DNA of 24,413 nucleotides from positions 1-24,413 of the IMG/VR virus record IMGVR_UViG_3300046758_000235, one strand, 5' to 3'. The notes beneath the pieces are model-generated. The model saw only the letters and a list, made by a program, of their open reading frames with translations, did not search any database and was not told the DNA's origin. The position numbers were made by a program, and so were the translations under genes. Each line of letters opens with the position of its first letter. The stretch's first letter is position 1. This document shows, piece after piece, positions 14,175-20,736 of the stretch. Source of the DNA: a virus.

Positions 14175-14449
14175 AGTGCGGCAACTCCGTATCCGTATAC
14201 ATTAACTACTGCAAAGTAGCCAGTTAATAACATTACCCAAGCGGCGCCTCTTCTAACTGCGGCGTAGCATTGTGTAACCGATCCTATAAAAAAGAACGGA
14301 TATATAATTAACATGTTTGGGTCTCTAGCGTTTAGTGCAAGTGTTAAACTTGCCGCTACAGTGAACACAAAACTAACGAGTTCAAATCCAAAAGCAATTT
14401 TATCACTCTTAAAACTCTCTATCCAAAAATCTCGTATTCGGCCTATCAT
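14165..14449 (-). CDS. Small membrane protein, 94 aa
   Basis: After a basic and aromatic N-terminal stretch (MIGRIRDFWIESFKSDK) there are three hydrophobic segments at about residues 22-41, 46-62 and 69-92, separated by short loops with RDPN and RRGA. The gene overlaps the DsbA-like gene by 4 bases upstream and the 72-aa membrane protein by 10 bases downstream. The pattern of tryptophan, tyrosine and short helices recalls PnuC/YgjV-type membrane proteins, but at this length I would call it only a small multi-pass membrane protein. Confidence 0.7.
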   Translation of the reverse strand: MIGRIRDFWIESFKSDKIAFGFELVSFVFTVAASLTLALNARDPNMLIIYPFFFIGSVTQCYAAVRRGAAWVMLLTGYFAVVNVYGYGVAALWW

Positions 14450-14706
14450 TTGTCATAACCAAGCGTAACGATCAATGTTTCTAGATCGTCATAGGCATCT
14501 TGATGATTCTCCCAATCACGTTTCTGTGCAATCTTAATTGCTTTATTAATAAGACTTGGTTTAATATCCATTTCTTCTGCAACTGCTTTTACAGTTTCTT
14601 TAAGACCTAGATTCAAATCTTCTACTTCTTGTAGTACTGTTACGCCTTCTTTTACTAGGCGCTCTAGTTTAGCCTTTTCATCGGCTCCATAGGTGCGTGT
14701 ACCCAT
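14446..14706 (-). CDS. dsbA: DsbA-like double-strand DNA-binding protein (T4-type transcription modulator)
   Basis: An 86-residue, mainly helical, charged protein: EEKAKLERLVKEG-type N-terminal helix, a second helix with LKETVKAVAEEM, and IKPSLINKAIKIAQKRDW as a helix-turn-helix-like segment. It resembles the short proteins annotated as DsbA in T4-like cyanophages. T4 DsbA (89 aa) binds double-stranded DNA near late promoters and modulates late transcription. The gene stands first behind a perfect consensus promoter (14734-14762) with AGGAGA before its ATG, and leads into the membrane-protein pair. The assignment is from remembered family likeness and size, so it is moderate. Confidence 0.6.
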   Translation of the reverse strand: MGTRTYGADEKAKLERLVKEGVTVLQEVEDLNLGLKETVKAVAEEMDIKPSLINKAIKIAQKRDWENHQDAYDDLETLIVTLGYDK

Positions 14707-14733
14707 AAGGTTCTCCTGTTAAGTTTATATACT

Positions 14734-14762
14734 ATTATACGTGATATTTAGGTGTTTGTCAA
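14734..14762 (-). promoter_or_regulatory. Perfect consensus sigma-70 promoter before the DsbA-like gene
   Basis: On the minus strand TTGACA (14757-14762) and TATAAT (14734-14739) match the consensus at 12 of 12 positions with the ideal 17-base spacer, in the 65-base gap before the DsbA-like gene. Transcription would start near 14727, about 20 bases before the ATG. This is the clearest promoter in the window and marks a new transcript start after the presumed virion-protein block. Confidence 0.88.
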
Positions 14763-14771
14763 GTAAAAGAT

Positions 14772-15380
14772 TTACTTTTTGGCATTTAATCTTGCCCACA
14801 GTTGATCTTTAATAGATACTACTGATTCGGACTTTGCATTTTTAGTTGCAGTTGCGTACATAACTGCTTCTGCGTCTTTGCCGTAACGCTTCTTAAAGTC
14901 GTCTTTGTTCTTTTTCATACCTTTGACGTACTTTTCTTTTTTATTTTCTTCACCTTTAGTAAGAGGACGTTCGTTAAGCATTGCTTCTAATGCTTCAATT
15001 CTACGCTCTAATTGAGTAATGCGATCTTCTTCTGCTTCGCCAACTAGTTTGTTTCTAGCAGGATGTGGAGATTCGTTGCCACCTGGAGTAGCACTTTTGG
15101 TAATTGCGTCTTTGCCTTTTAGTTGTCCTGCACTGCCTGTTTTTTGTTTGCCTTCTGTAAGACTAACTCCGGCTAATGCCGCAAAGTCTGACATACTATA
15201 GTCTTTGTCCATTTGTAGTGACCCTTGCGGTACATCTACACTTTCTTGTACAATGTTTTGTGGAACTTGTACACTTTCTTGCGGTTGACCTCCAAGGTCT
15301 GCCAACATCTTTGCCTTATCTGCGGCACGGTCAGTTGGTTCTATATCGAATAACTTCTGTTGGAGATCGTGAAAGTCCAT
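14772..15380 (-). CDS. Low-complexity probable head/internal protein, 202 aa
   Basis: The first half is rich in Gln, Ser, Val and Ala and contains DYSMSDFAALAGVSLTEG; LTE-G at 74-77 fits the T4 prohead protease site pattern (L/I)-x-E before A/G/S. Next come a short coiled coil (RITQLERRIEALEAMLNE) and a basic C-terminal module (EKYVKGMKKNKDDFKKRYG, then KDAEAVMYATATKNAK). I recall that last module from hypothetical proteins of marine T4-like phages. There is no catalytic motif. It shares one base with the preceding gene and is the last gene before the strong promoter. A virion role is inferred from company and composition. Confidence 0.7.
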   Translation of the reverse strand: MDFHDLQQKLFDIEPTDRAADKAKMLADLGGQPQESVQVPQNIVQESVDVPQGSLQMDKDYSMSDFAALAGVSLTEGKQKTGSAGQLKGKDAITKSATPGGNESPHPARNKLVGEAEEDRITQLERRIEALEAMLNERPLTKGEENKKEKYVKGMKKNKDDFKKRYGKDAEAVMYATATKNAKSESVVSIKDQLWARLNAKK

Positions 15381-16504
15381 TACTTACCGCCGCCTCCGCC
15401 ACCTGTACTTTTTATAGGCTTTAGGCTTTTGGCTTGAATATTACTTGGTTTTATATCTGCTGGAGCAGTAGGTGGTGTTACTGATGCTTTTAGTTTTTTC
15501 TTTAACTTTTCTGCAATCTGTTGTTTGTAACTATCTGTACTTTCGGCATGCATTGCGGCCATATGCTTTTTGTACTTCTTAGTACCTTTTTTATGTGGTG
15601 ATTTACCTTCGTCTACTTTAGGATCGTTACAGTTGCAATGTTCACAAGTAGGTTTACATTCACAGTCTTCTCTTTTAACATCTCCGCCACAGCACTTGTC
15701 TGAACAATGTGTATCTTTTTGTGATTCATCCATTTGCTGATCGTCACCAAACTTTTGATCATATTCCATATTATGGAACACACTACTCATATAGTCAGCG
15801 GCTTTAGTAATTTTAGCCTGTTGCCAACCTTCTAAACCTTGTTCTTCGTCTACACCTTTTAACATGTCGTGTAGTTTAATGGCATACTTAGCAATCTTAT
15901 AAAGATCAGCTCTTGCCATTTGCACTTCGTGATCAGCTTCTGCTTTGTAAGCTAAATCTGCTAATCCTTCTTTAATTGCTTTACCCATAATATCTTCCTT
16001 TGTCTTGGTGCTCTTAAGTGTCCAATCTTGATCGTTAACTTTTCTAATCATGTCAGCGTCAAGTGCATCTATTGCACCTTTATGTACTACTTGTATTCTT
16101 CCATCTTTTGTAAGTTTTGAAACTTTACCTTTTGCTAGTTTGCCTGTGCGTGGTAGTTCGTATGCTATTTCATCTTTAGGTTTAACAACAACTATCTTAC
16201 CTTTGCTTACACCTGTTGGAAACTGTGAATTCTTAGTAGGCTCTTTTTCGTCCTTCTTGTCCTTACCTTTTTCTAACGGCTTTTTAGCATCTACTGGATC
16301 CTTAGTTGGTACAGTATTTTTAGATTTAACTTTCTCGTCTTTATCTTTATCTTTTTTATCGTCTACTTTACCAGGTTTAGTAAAATAGTCTTTGATAGTA
16401 CGCTCTAAAGAATCAGGAGCCAATGCACCACCTTTTTGTGTAGCATTATAACCTGTTGCAACTCCTCTTTGGAATGGACCTTCGTTTATATCTTTAACTC
16501 GCAT
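15380..16504 (-). CDS. Lysine-rich probable internal/head protein with cysteine cluster, 374 aa
   Basis: The N-terminus MRVKDINEGPFQRG has INE-G at residues 6-9, a match to the T4 gp21 cleavage pattern. Residues 45-95 are almost all Lys, Asp, Glu and Pro. A helical block (DLYKIAKYAIKLHDMLKG, 200-217, to about 250) resembles segments of cyanophage head-associated proteins. Residues 267-292 hold eight cysteines (267, 271, 272, 281, 283, 287, 290, 292), a likely metal site, followed by HKKGTKKYKKHMAAMHAES and a terminal run of six glycines. No enzymatic motif is seen. The gene begins right after a GATAAATA motif. A packaged or scaffolding role is likely but inferred. Confidence 0.72.
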   Translation of the reverse strand: MRVKDINEGPFQRGVATGYNATQKGGALAPDSLERTIKDYFTKPGKVDDKKDKDKDEKVKSKNTVPTKDPVDAKKPLEKGKDKKDEKEPTKNSQFPTGVSKGKIVVVKPKDEIAYELPRTGKLAKGKVSKLTKDGRIQVVHKGAIDALDADMIRKVNDQDWTLKSTKTKEDIMGKAIKEGLADLAYKAEADHEVQMARADLYKIAKYAIKLHDMLKGVDEEQGLEGWQQAKITKAADYMSSVFHNMEYDQKFGDDQQMDESQKDTHCSDKCCGGDVKREDCECKPTCEHCNCNDPKVDEGKSPHKKGTKKYKKHMAAMHAESTDSYKQQIAEKLKKKLKASVTPPTAPADIKPSNIQAKSLKPIKSTGGGGGGK

Positions 16505-16508
16505 ATTG

Positions 16509-16516
16509 TATTTATC
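16509..16516 (-). promoter_or_regulatory. T4-late-promoter-like GATAAATA motif
   Basis: GATAAATA on the minus strand, one base from the T4 late -10 element TATAAATA, lies 4 bases before the ATG of the cysteine-cluster protein and overlaps the upstream stop codon. The short distance would give a nearly leaderless mRNA, which weakens the call. Confidence 0.3.
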
Positions 16517-16928
16517 GCTTCTTGTTTAGATGCTTATCTTTTATTGCACCCTTCTCTTCTTCGCTTGCGCCATTGCGTCCTGCTTTTTGTAATTCTTCAA
16601 AACCTTTTTTGCCGTACTTCTTAATACCTGTGTAACGCTGTAAGCCACTTTCTTTTGTAGCTTTGTCTTTCTTTTTAGGTTTACGTGATTGTACTGCACC
16701 TAACGGCATTGCTACAGCCGCTACTCCACCTGCTACAGTAGTTTCTTGCATCTTTGCTTTATTAGCCGCAAGCTCTTTACGCTTCTTATCAATATGGGCT
16801 TGTGTATCTTTGTCCATTCCGTCTGGTGATTTACGAATTTCTCTTTCTAAAGAATCTAAATCTTTAGTATGACGCAGATTTTTTGCCTTGTCAGTTTCAG
16901 TTTCATTAATTAGATCTAACATTTTCAT
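16512..16928 (-). CDS. Basic probable internal/head protein, 138 aa
   Basis: Begins MKMLDLINETETDK, another short hydrophobic-acidic N-terminus like those of its neighbours. The rest is very rich in Lys, with a charged helix (about residues 20-58), a neutral patch TTVAGGVAAVAMPLGAVQSR (63-82) and a C-terminal module RYTGIKKYGKKGFEELQKAG (97-116) with RNGASEEEKG after it. I associate both the GGVAAVAMP patch and the KYGKKGF-x-x-LQKAGR module with proteins of marine T4-like phages. No enzymatic motif is seen. The ATG overlaps the preceding stop by 4 bases. Confidence 0.7.
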   Translation of the reverse strand: MKMLDLINETETDKAKNLRHTKDLDSLEREIRKSPDGMDKDTQAHIDKKRKELAANKAKMQETTVAGGVAAVAMPLGAVQSRKPKKKDKATKESGLQRYTGIKKYGKKGFEELQKAGRNGASEEEKGAIKDKHLNKKR

Positions 16929-18490
16929 TTTTTGCCACCTTTCATATTAGCACACCAGTGATACATTTTAGCACGTTCACCTGATGCGTTTTTTGCTTTT
17001 TTACGTAAACTGGTTACGCTACCATTGCAACTAGCACCAGACTTCTTTACTCTGCCTGGTCTGCTTTTGCCTTTTTTCTTACCGTCAGCAAAGTTTTCAT
17101 TAGTTTCTTTATCTTCTTTGTCTTTCTCGTACTTCTTAATAGAATCACGAGCTACTTTGATCATTGCTTTGTCGTGTTTAGCAAGTGTACGTTTTGTTTT
17201 CTCTCTTTTTTCATCAGCATATGTTTCTTTTACGTTTTCTACTACGTCATCAATCATATGCACACGAGCATATTCTTCGCCTACTAAACGCAATGCATCT
17301 AGTCTATGATGTCCGTTAACTACTCTGCCCTTACGATCAATTTGTAATGGAGCATAGTCGTCTTCTAATACACGTTCAAGTTGCTTTGCTAATTTTTCGT
17401 ATGTTCTTTCTTTTTGTACACCACGTAACTTAGATATTTTAATTTTACCTAATGGGCCTTGGCCTTTCATTTGTGGAGGTGCTTCTCCGCCAGTTGGCTC
17501 TTCATCATAGTGTGTATCTTGATAACCTTGTGCATCTTGTGTTTTATAACCAATACGGTTAAGTTGCTTCATAAGATACTTCATTTCTTTTTGCCCAGCA
17601 TAAGGAGCAATAACTACATCAGGCTCATCATAGTTTGCACCCTTTGGAACTGTTTTTAAGTTTGCTAAGTTTGTGCCTACTTTATAATGATCGTATGCTG
17701 TGTCTGATTTTGTAATGAATGTATTTTTAGGATTTGGTATTAAAGCGCCTTCTTCTACATCAGCGTCCATATGTTGCTTAATGTTTTTAGCAGTACGTTC
17801 AAATTTATGGTCTTTGTGTTTAAACCCTATGCCACCTGCGGCTTCCCAAGCACTAACATTAACACCGTAGTCGTCAATTAATATGTTTGGAGTACCATCT
17901 TGTTGTTTTGCATATTGTGGTTTATTATGTGTAATAATAATTTCTTTAGGTGGAAAAAACGCTAGGTTCTTTTTAATCCATTCTTTTTTGTGAGGTACAC
18001 TATTTTCATCACCTGGTAACGGTGAACTACAAATACTATACGAACCTTTTACTTGTTTAATTAATTTTAACAAGCCTTTAGCATTATCTGTTAATGGTAA
18101 GTTAAGCCAAAAGTCATCTGTGTTTTTAATTTTTTCTAGTGCTTGTTCTACATCTTTAATATCACGGAAACTGTCTACGCCCATTAGTTTAGCCCAGTCA
18201 CCAAAGAAGTCTGCAAGTACACCGTCCATGTCTACATATATTTCTGTAGCACTTGCAATTTCACCTAGTGCTTCTGCAAAGTCTGTTGACTCTGTTACCA
18301 TGCCTAAGTTAAACAATACGTTTGTACTTTTGCCTTTTACTTTTTTGCTTAGTGTAGGCGGACGTCCGTCTTTGTCTACTGTGTTACCAAACTTAGCCGC
18401 TTGTATTTTAATTTCGTCAGGACCTACGTCAACAGTAGTGTTAACACCTTTTACAATTCTTCCGTCTTCATATAGTTGACGTAATCTCAT
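16925..18490 (-). CDS. Multidomain protein: deoxyribonucleotidase-like HAD domain, ParB-like domain and cysteine-containing C-terminal module
   Basis: A 521-residue mosaic. It starts MRLRQLYEDG, like its neighbours. Residues 83-245 are a HAD domain like 5'(3')-deoxyribonucleotidases: DMDGVLADF (87-95), SICSSPL (152-158) and ILIDDY (203-208). Residues 250-345 are unassigned. Residues 350-415 resemble a ParB/Srx-type domain, with PLQIDRKGRVVNGHHRLDAL (381-400). A Lys-rich stretch leads to a C-terminal module (about 473-521) with SCNGSVTSLRKKA and AKMYHWCANMK. The HAD domain would remove phosphate from dNMPs. Such a fusion inside a block of presumed virion proteins suggests a packaged enzyme, or a cytoplasmic enzyme with a virion tag. 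Domain calls are by motif; the packaged role is inference. Confidence 0.78.
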   Translation of the reverse strand: MRLRQLYEDGRIVKGVNTTVDVGPDEIKIQAAKFGNTVDKDGRPPTLSKKVKGKSTNVLFNLGMVTESTDFAEALGEIASATEIYVDMDGVLADFFGDWAKLMGVDSFRDIKDVEQALEKIKNTDDFWLNLPLTDNAKGLLKLIKQVKGSYSICSSPLPGDENSVPHKKEWIKKNLAFFPPKEIIITHNKPQYAKQQDGTPNILIDDYGVNVSAWEAAGGIGFKHKDHKFERTAKNIKQHMDADVEEGALIPNPKNTFITKSDTAYDHYKVGTNLANLKTVPKGANYDEPDVVIAPYAGQKEMKYLMKQLNRIGYKTQDAQGYQDTHYDEEPTGGEAPPQMKGQGPLGKIKISKLRGVQKERTYEKLAKQLERVLEDDYAPLQIDRKGRVVNGHHRLDALRLVGEEYARVHMIDDVVENVKETYADEKREKTKRTLAKHDKAMIKVARDSIKKYEKDKEDKETNENFADGKKKGKSRPGRVKKSGASCNGSVTSLRKKAKNASGERAKMYHWCANMKGGKK

Positions 18491-18705
18491 TTTGTGCGTC
18501 CTCTAAATTGCGTTGCACCTGTCATATAAGGTTTTGAAAACCATAACTTGAACCAGTCTTTATCACCAGGTTTTAATCCTAGTTCTTTTTCTTTTTTCTT
18601 TAGGACTGCGGCAGTTTCGCTAGGATTTTCATCTATTTGGTATTCTGTGTAACCTTTAAATTCACCTACGCCTGCTAGTCGCTTAATGTCCTGTAGTTCG
18701 TCCAT
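18487..18705 (-). CDS. Small hypothetical protein, 72 aa
   Basis: A short frame overlapping the stop of the nucleotidyltransferase gene by one base and the next gene by 4. It begins MDELQDIKRLAGVGEF, a short helix with an RLAG ending of a type I have seen at the start of small marine-phage virion proteins. The rest is polar, with a Lys/Glu-rich helix (LKKKEKELGLKPGDKDW) and an aromatic patch (WFKLWFSKPY) before a basic end. No domain is recognised. Confidence 0.65.
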   Translation of the reverse strand: MDELQDIKRLAGVGEFKGYTEYQIDENPSETAAVLKKKEKELGLKPGDKDWFKLWFSKPYMTGATQFRGRTK

Positions 18706-19439
18706 TATTTTATTGCACCTGATTTAAATGCATTAGGATCGCCTTTTGCAGACATTTCTCTACGTTTCTTAATTCTATCTGCAACAGTATCTTCTTCTGG
18801 TGGACGCTTCTTTACTTTTATAGTTGCACGTTTTGGACTCTTAGTAGCAAATCCTAGTATTTCGTTTGCAGGAACTTCGTCCTTAACACCCATACCTTTA
18901 CGTACAGCATCATACATTTTTTGTGCTAGATCTGGTTTAGGTACACCTTGTGCAAATGCTTCTAAGTTGCCTTCAGCGGCCGCTTGACGCATTTTACTTG
19001 CGCTCATACCTTCTGCACCATCTGCATCTGGATCACGTTCGCCTGCATTAACAACAGTAATACTATCAAAGTTATATTCTTTGCCGTTGTAGTCATTAAA
19101 CAGTTTATCAAAACTTGCTACACGATCTGAACCTGCTACATAGATAACATCTGTGTAACCTAGTTTTTCTAACATCTGTAACATTTGTATTGGTGTACGT
19201 ACTGTAGGATGTCCTACATTAACACCGGGAAAAAACTTTTTAGCAAAGTCTAATTTTATATCAAACGGTAATGGATTGTCTTTTGGTTTTTGTGTTTGGC
19301 TTAAAAATATATAATGATCGCCTTGCTGTTTCATAACAGCCTTTACAAGTTTTTCGTGACCAATAGTTGGCGGATTCATTCTTCCAAATGCCGCTACTGC
19401 TACTTTCTTAGGTGCTTCGAATAACTCTCTTAGGAACAT
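18705..19439 (-). CDS. Cytidylyltransferase-like nucleotidyltransferase with a putative capsid-targeting N-terminus
   Basis: The N-terminus MFLRELFEAPKK has LFE-A at residues 6-9, fitting the T4 prohead protease pattern. The enzyme domain follows: VAVAAFGRMNPPTIGHEKLV (13-32) with TIGH as the H-x-G-H motif, VAGSDR (101-106), and GMSASKMR (144-151) as the I-S-S-T-x-x-R motif. Similar proteins in T4-like cyanophages are annotated as nucleotidyltransferases, with NMN- or cytidylyltransferase-like folds. After about residue 190 the protein is basic (SPKRATIKVKKRPPEE and on). It overlaps the preceding gene by 10 bases. The substrate is unknown: adenylyl transfer to NMN, or cytidylyl transfer, are both possible. 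Confidence 0.8.
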   Translation of the reverse strand: MFLRELFEAPKKVAVAAFGRMNPPTIGHEKLVKAVMKQQGDHYIFLSQTQKPKDNPLPFDIKLDFAKKFFPGVNVGHPTVRTPIQMLQMLEKLGYTDVIYVAGSDRVASFDKLFNDYNGKEYNFDSITVVNAGERDPDADGAEGMSASKMRQAAAEGNLEAFAQGVPKPDLAQKMYDAVRKGMGVKDEVPANEILGFATKSPKRATIKVKKRPPEEDTVADRIKKRREMSAKGDPNAFKSGAIK

Positions 19440-19768
19440 TTATAGATACCCTTTTTGATATTAGGCATTTCTTCTTGTTCTATTTTATTACAACATGCGT
19501 CTATGTCTTCGCTTGTAAAAACATCCTCAGGACGTTTGTTAGGTAGATACTTTTTACAGTAACTTTTTATACCTTTATCAACTAAAGGGCGCATCATAAC
19601 TTTAGGATCTATTGAATCACCACGTTCTAATTTATCACTAACATCTGCCATTGCTGGGAAAAATGTTTTACGATAGAACATAGGATCGTTACGCATATAG
19701 ATAGATACATCGTCTGCTACATCAAATGGTATTTTATCTTTTTGTAATTCTAGTTCAAATAGTTTCAT
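19430..19768 (-). CDS. Hypothetical protein of the virion-protein block, 112 aa
   Basis: I chose the ATG at 19766-19768 (MKLFELELQKDKIPFD) because AGGAAG lies 7 to 12 bases upstream and because the longer frame from 19825 would overlap the preceding gene by 56 bases. The start then lies just 1 base after the preceding stop. The protein is acidic-to-neutral and helical, with FFPAMADVSDKLERG in the middle and four cysteines in the C-terminal half (SYCKKYL, DACCNKIE, YKCS). No domain is recognised. The N-terminus resembles the short leader-like N-termini of neighbouring genes. Confidence 0.72.
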   Translation of the reverse strand: MKLFELELQKDKIPFDVADDVSIYMRNDPMFYRKTFFPAMADVSDKLERGDSIDPKVMMRPLVDKGIKSYCKKYLPNKRPEDVFTSEDIDACCNKIEQEEMPNIKKGIYKCS

Positions 19769-19769
19769 A

Positions 19770-20366
19770 CTACCACTTCCTGCAAGACCAATAACGTGCC
19801 TTAGTACGTGGACCTGGGTTATCACAGTTGTGTCTTGCTCTGAATGAACGTCTACGTGCAGGGTTAGATTTTTTAATCTTCATTGCTTTACCCTTAACAC
19901 TTGATCCGCCATGTCCAAAGTTTACTTTTTTAACATTACCTGTCTTTGGATCTTTGACGTATACTTTAAATTTCTTAACATCACCTTGCATAGGCTTGCC
20001 AAGTTTAACTTTACGGCCTTGGTATTCTGCTTCGTCTATCGGGTCATCATCTTCATTGTACCACATAACACCGTACTGTTCATAAAATTCATCGTCGTCT
20101 TCGTATGTTTCTTCGTCTTCATCAATAGCGCCGTCTGCTGATATTTCAATATCAAAATCTTCGTAGCCTTGTTCAAAAACAAAGTTTGCTAATTTGTTTG
20201 CAAATTCGTCTGCTTGCTCTTCGCTTAATGCTGTAGGTAATGGCATTTCAAATATACTAGCACCTTGCTCTGATTCATAAATTGCACTTCCTGGAAATAC
20301 TGACTCATTTAAACTTTCGTTTAAATTATCTTGTTTCTCCATCACTACTCTAATAAAATGTTCCAT
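19770..20366 (-). CDS. Probable head protein with multiple prohead-protease-like sites and a basic cysteine-containing C-terminus
   Basis: A 198-residue protein starting with ATG after AAGGCGG. Within residues 15-32 three sites fit the T4 gp21 pattern: LNE-S at 15-18, LNE-S at 19-22 and IYE-S at 29-32. The middle is strongly acidic (about residues 75-115). The C-terminus is basic: KVKLGKPMQGDVKKFKVYVK, then VNFGHGG and the ending RARHNCDNPGPRTKARYWSC. I recall this ending from several proteins of marine T4-like phages, but cannot give its function; the paired cysteines and His could bind metal. A processed head or core protein is the best inference. Confidence 0.72.
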   Translation of the reverse strand: MEHFIRVVMEKQDNLNESLNESVFPGSAIYESEQGASIFEMPLPTALSEEQADEFANKLANFVFEQGYEDFDIEISADGAIDEDEETYEDDDEFYEQYGVMWYNEDDDPIDEAEYQGRKVKLGKPMQGDVKKFKVYVKDPKTGNVKKVNFGHGGSSVKGKAMKIKKSNPARRRSFRARHNCDNPGPRTKARYWSCRKW

Positions 20367-20375
20367 TGTTCCGCC

Positions 20376-20732
20376 TTAATGATTTAATTGCACACTGTTA
20401 ACAGTGCCGTCTGTCCAATTACTAATATTCGCTCTAACCCATACATAGTTTCCTGTAAAGTTAGTAAGGTTACTTTTAGTTGTACCTTGGTTATTTACTA
20501 CTGGGTATGCTTGTGTATACACAGTGAACCAATCAGCGTCTGTAGGGTCAACAGCAAGTGTTGCTTGGACATTTATAGTACCAATAAAACCTGTTAAGTT
20601 ATATTGTACCGTATGAAAACCGTCACTACGTCCATAGTAACCGTCACCTTTGTACTTACTGCCAGTGACAGTTTGAACTGTGCTATCACCGTCGTGTGTA
20701 TTATTTGATAATATTGTTATACTGTTTGCCAT
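20376..20732 (-). CDS. Probable virion structural protein, beta-sandwich-like, 118 aa
   Basis: I chose the ATG at 20730-20732 (MANSITILSNNTHDG); a TTG five codons earlier opens the same frame but would lie inside the preceding gene. The protein is rich in Thr, Asn, Gly, Tyr and Val, has almost no Lys or Glu, and alternates hydrophobic strands with turns (YNLTGFIGTINVQATL, DWFTVYTQAYPV, GNYVWVRANISNW). This is typical of tail, fibre or decoration proteins with an all-beta fold. The composition differs sharply from the charged proteins beside it. A GATAAATA motif lies 5 bases before the ATG. No family is recognised. Confidence 0.72.
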   Translation of the reverse strand: MANSITILSNNTHDGDSTVQTVTGSKYKGDGYYGRSDGFHTVQYNLTGFIGTINVQATLAVDPTDADWFTVYTQAYPVVNNQGTTKSNLTNFTGNYVWVRANISNWTDGTVNSVQLNH

Positions 20733-20736
20733 ATAA

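Noticed and set aside
14165-14449. Calling the small membrane proteins PnuC nicotinamide riboside transporters.
   Set aside because: They are less than half the length of PnuC and show no substrate-site motif; only general likeness supports it.
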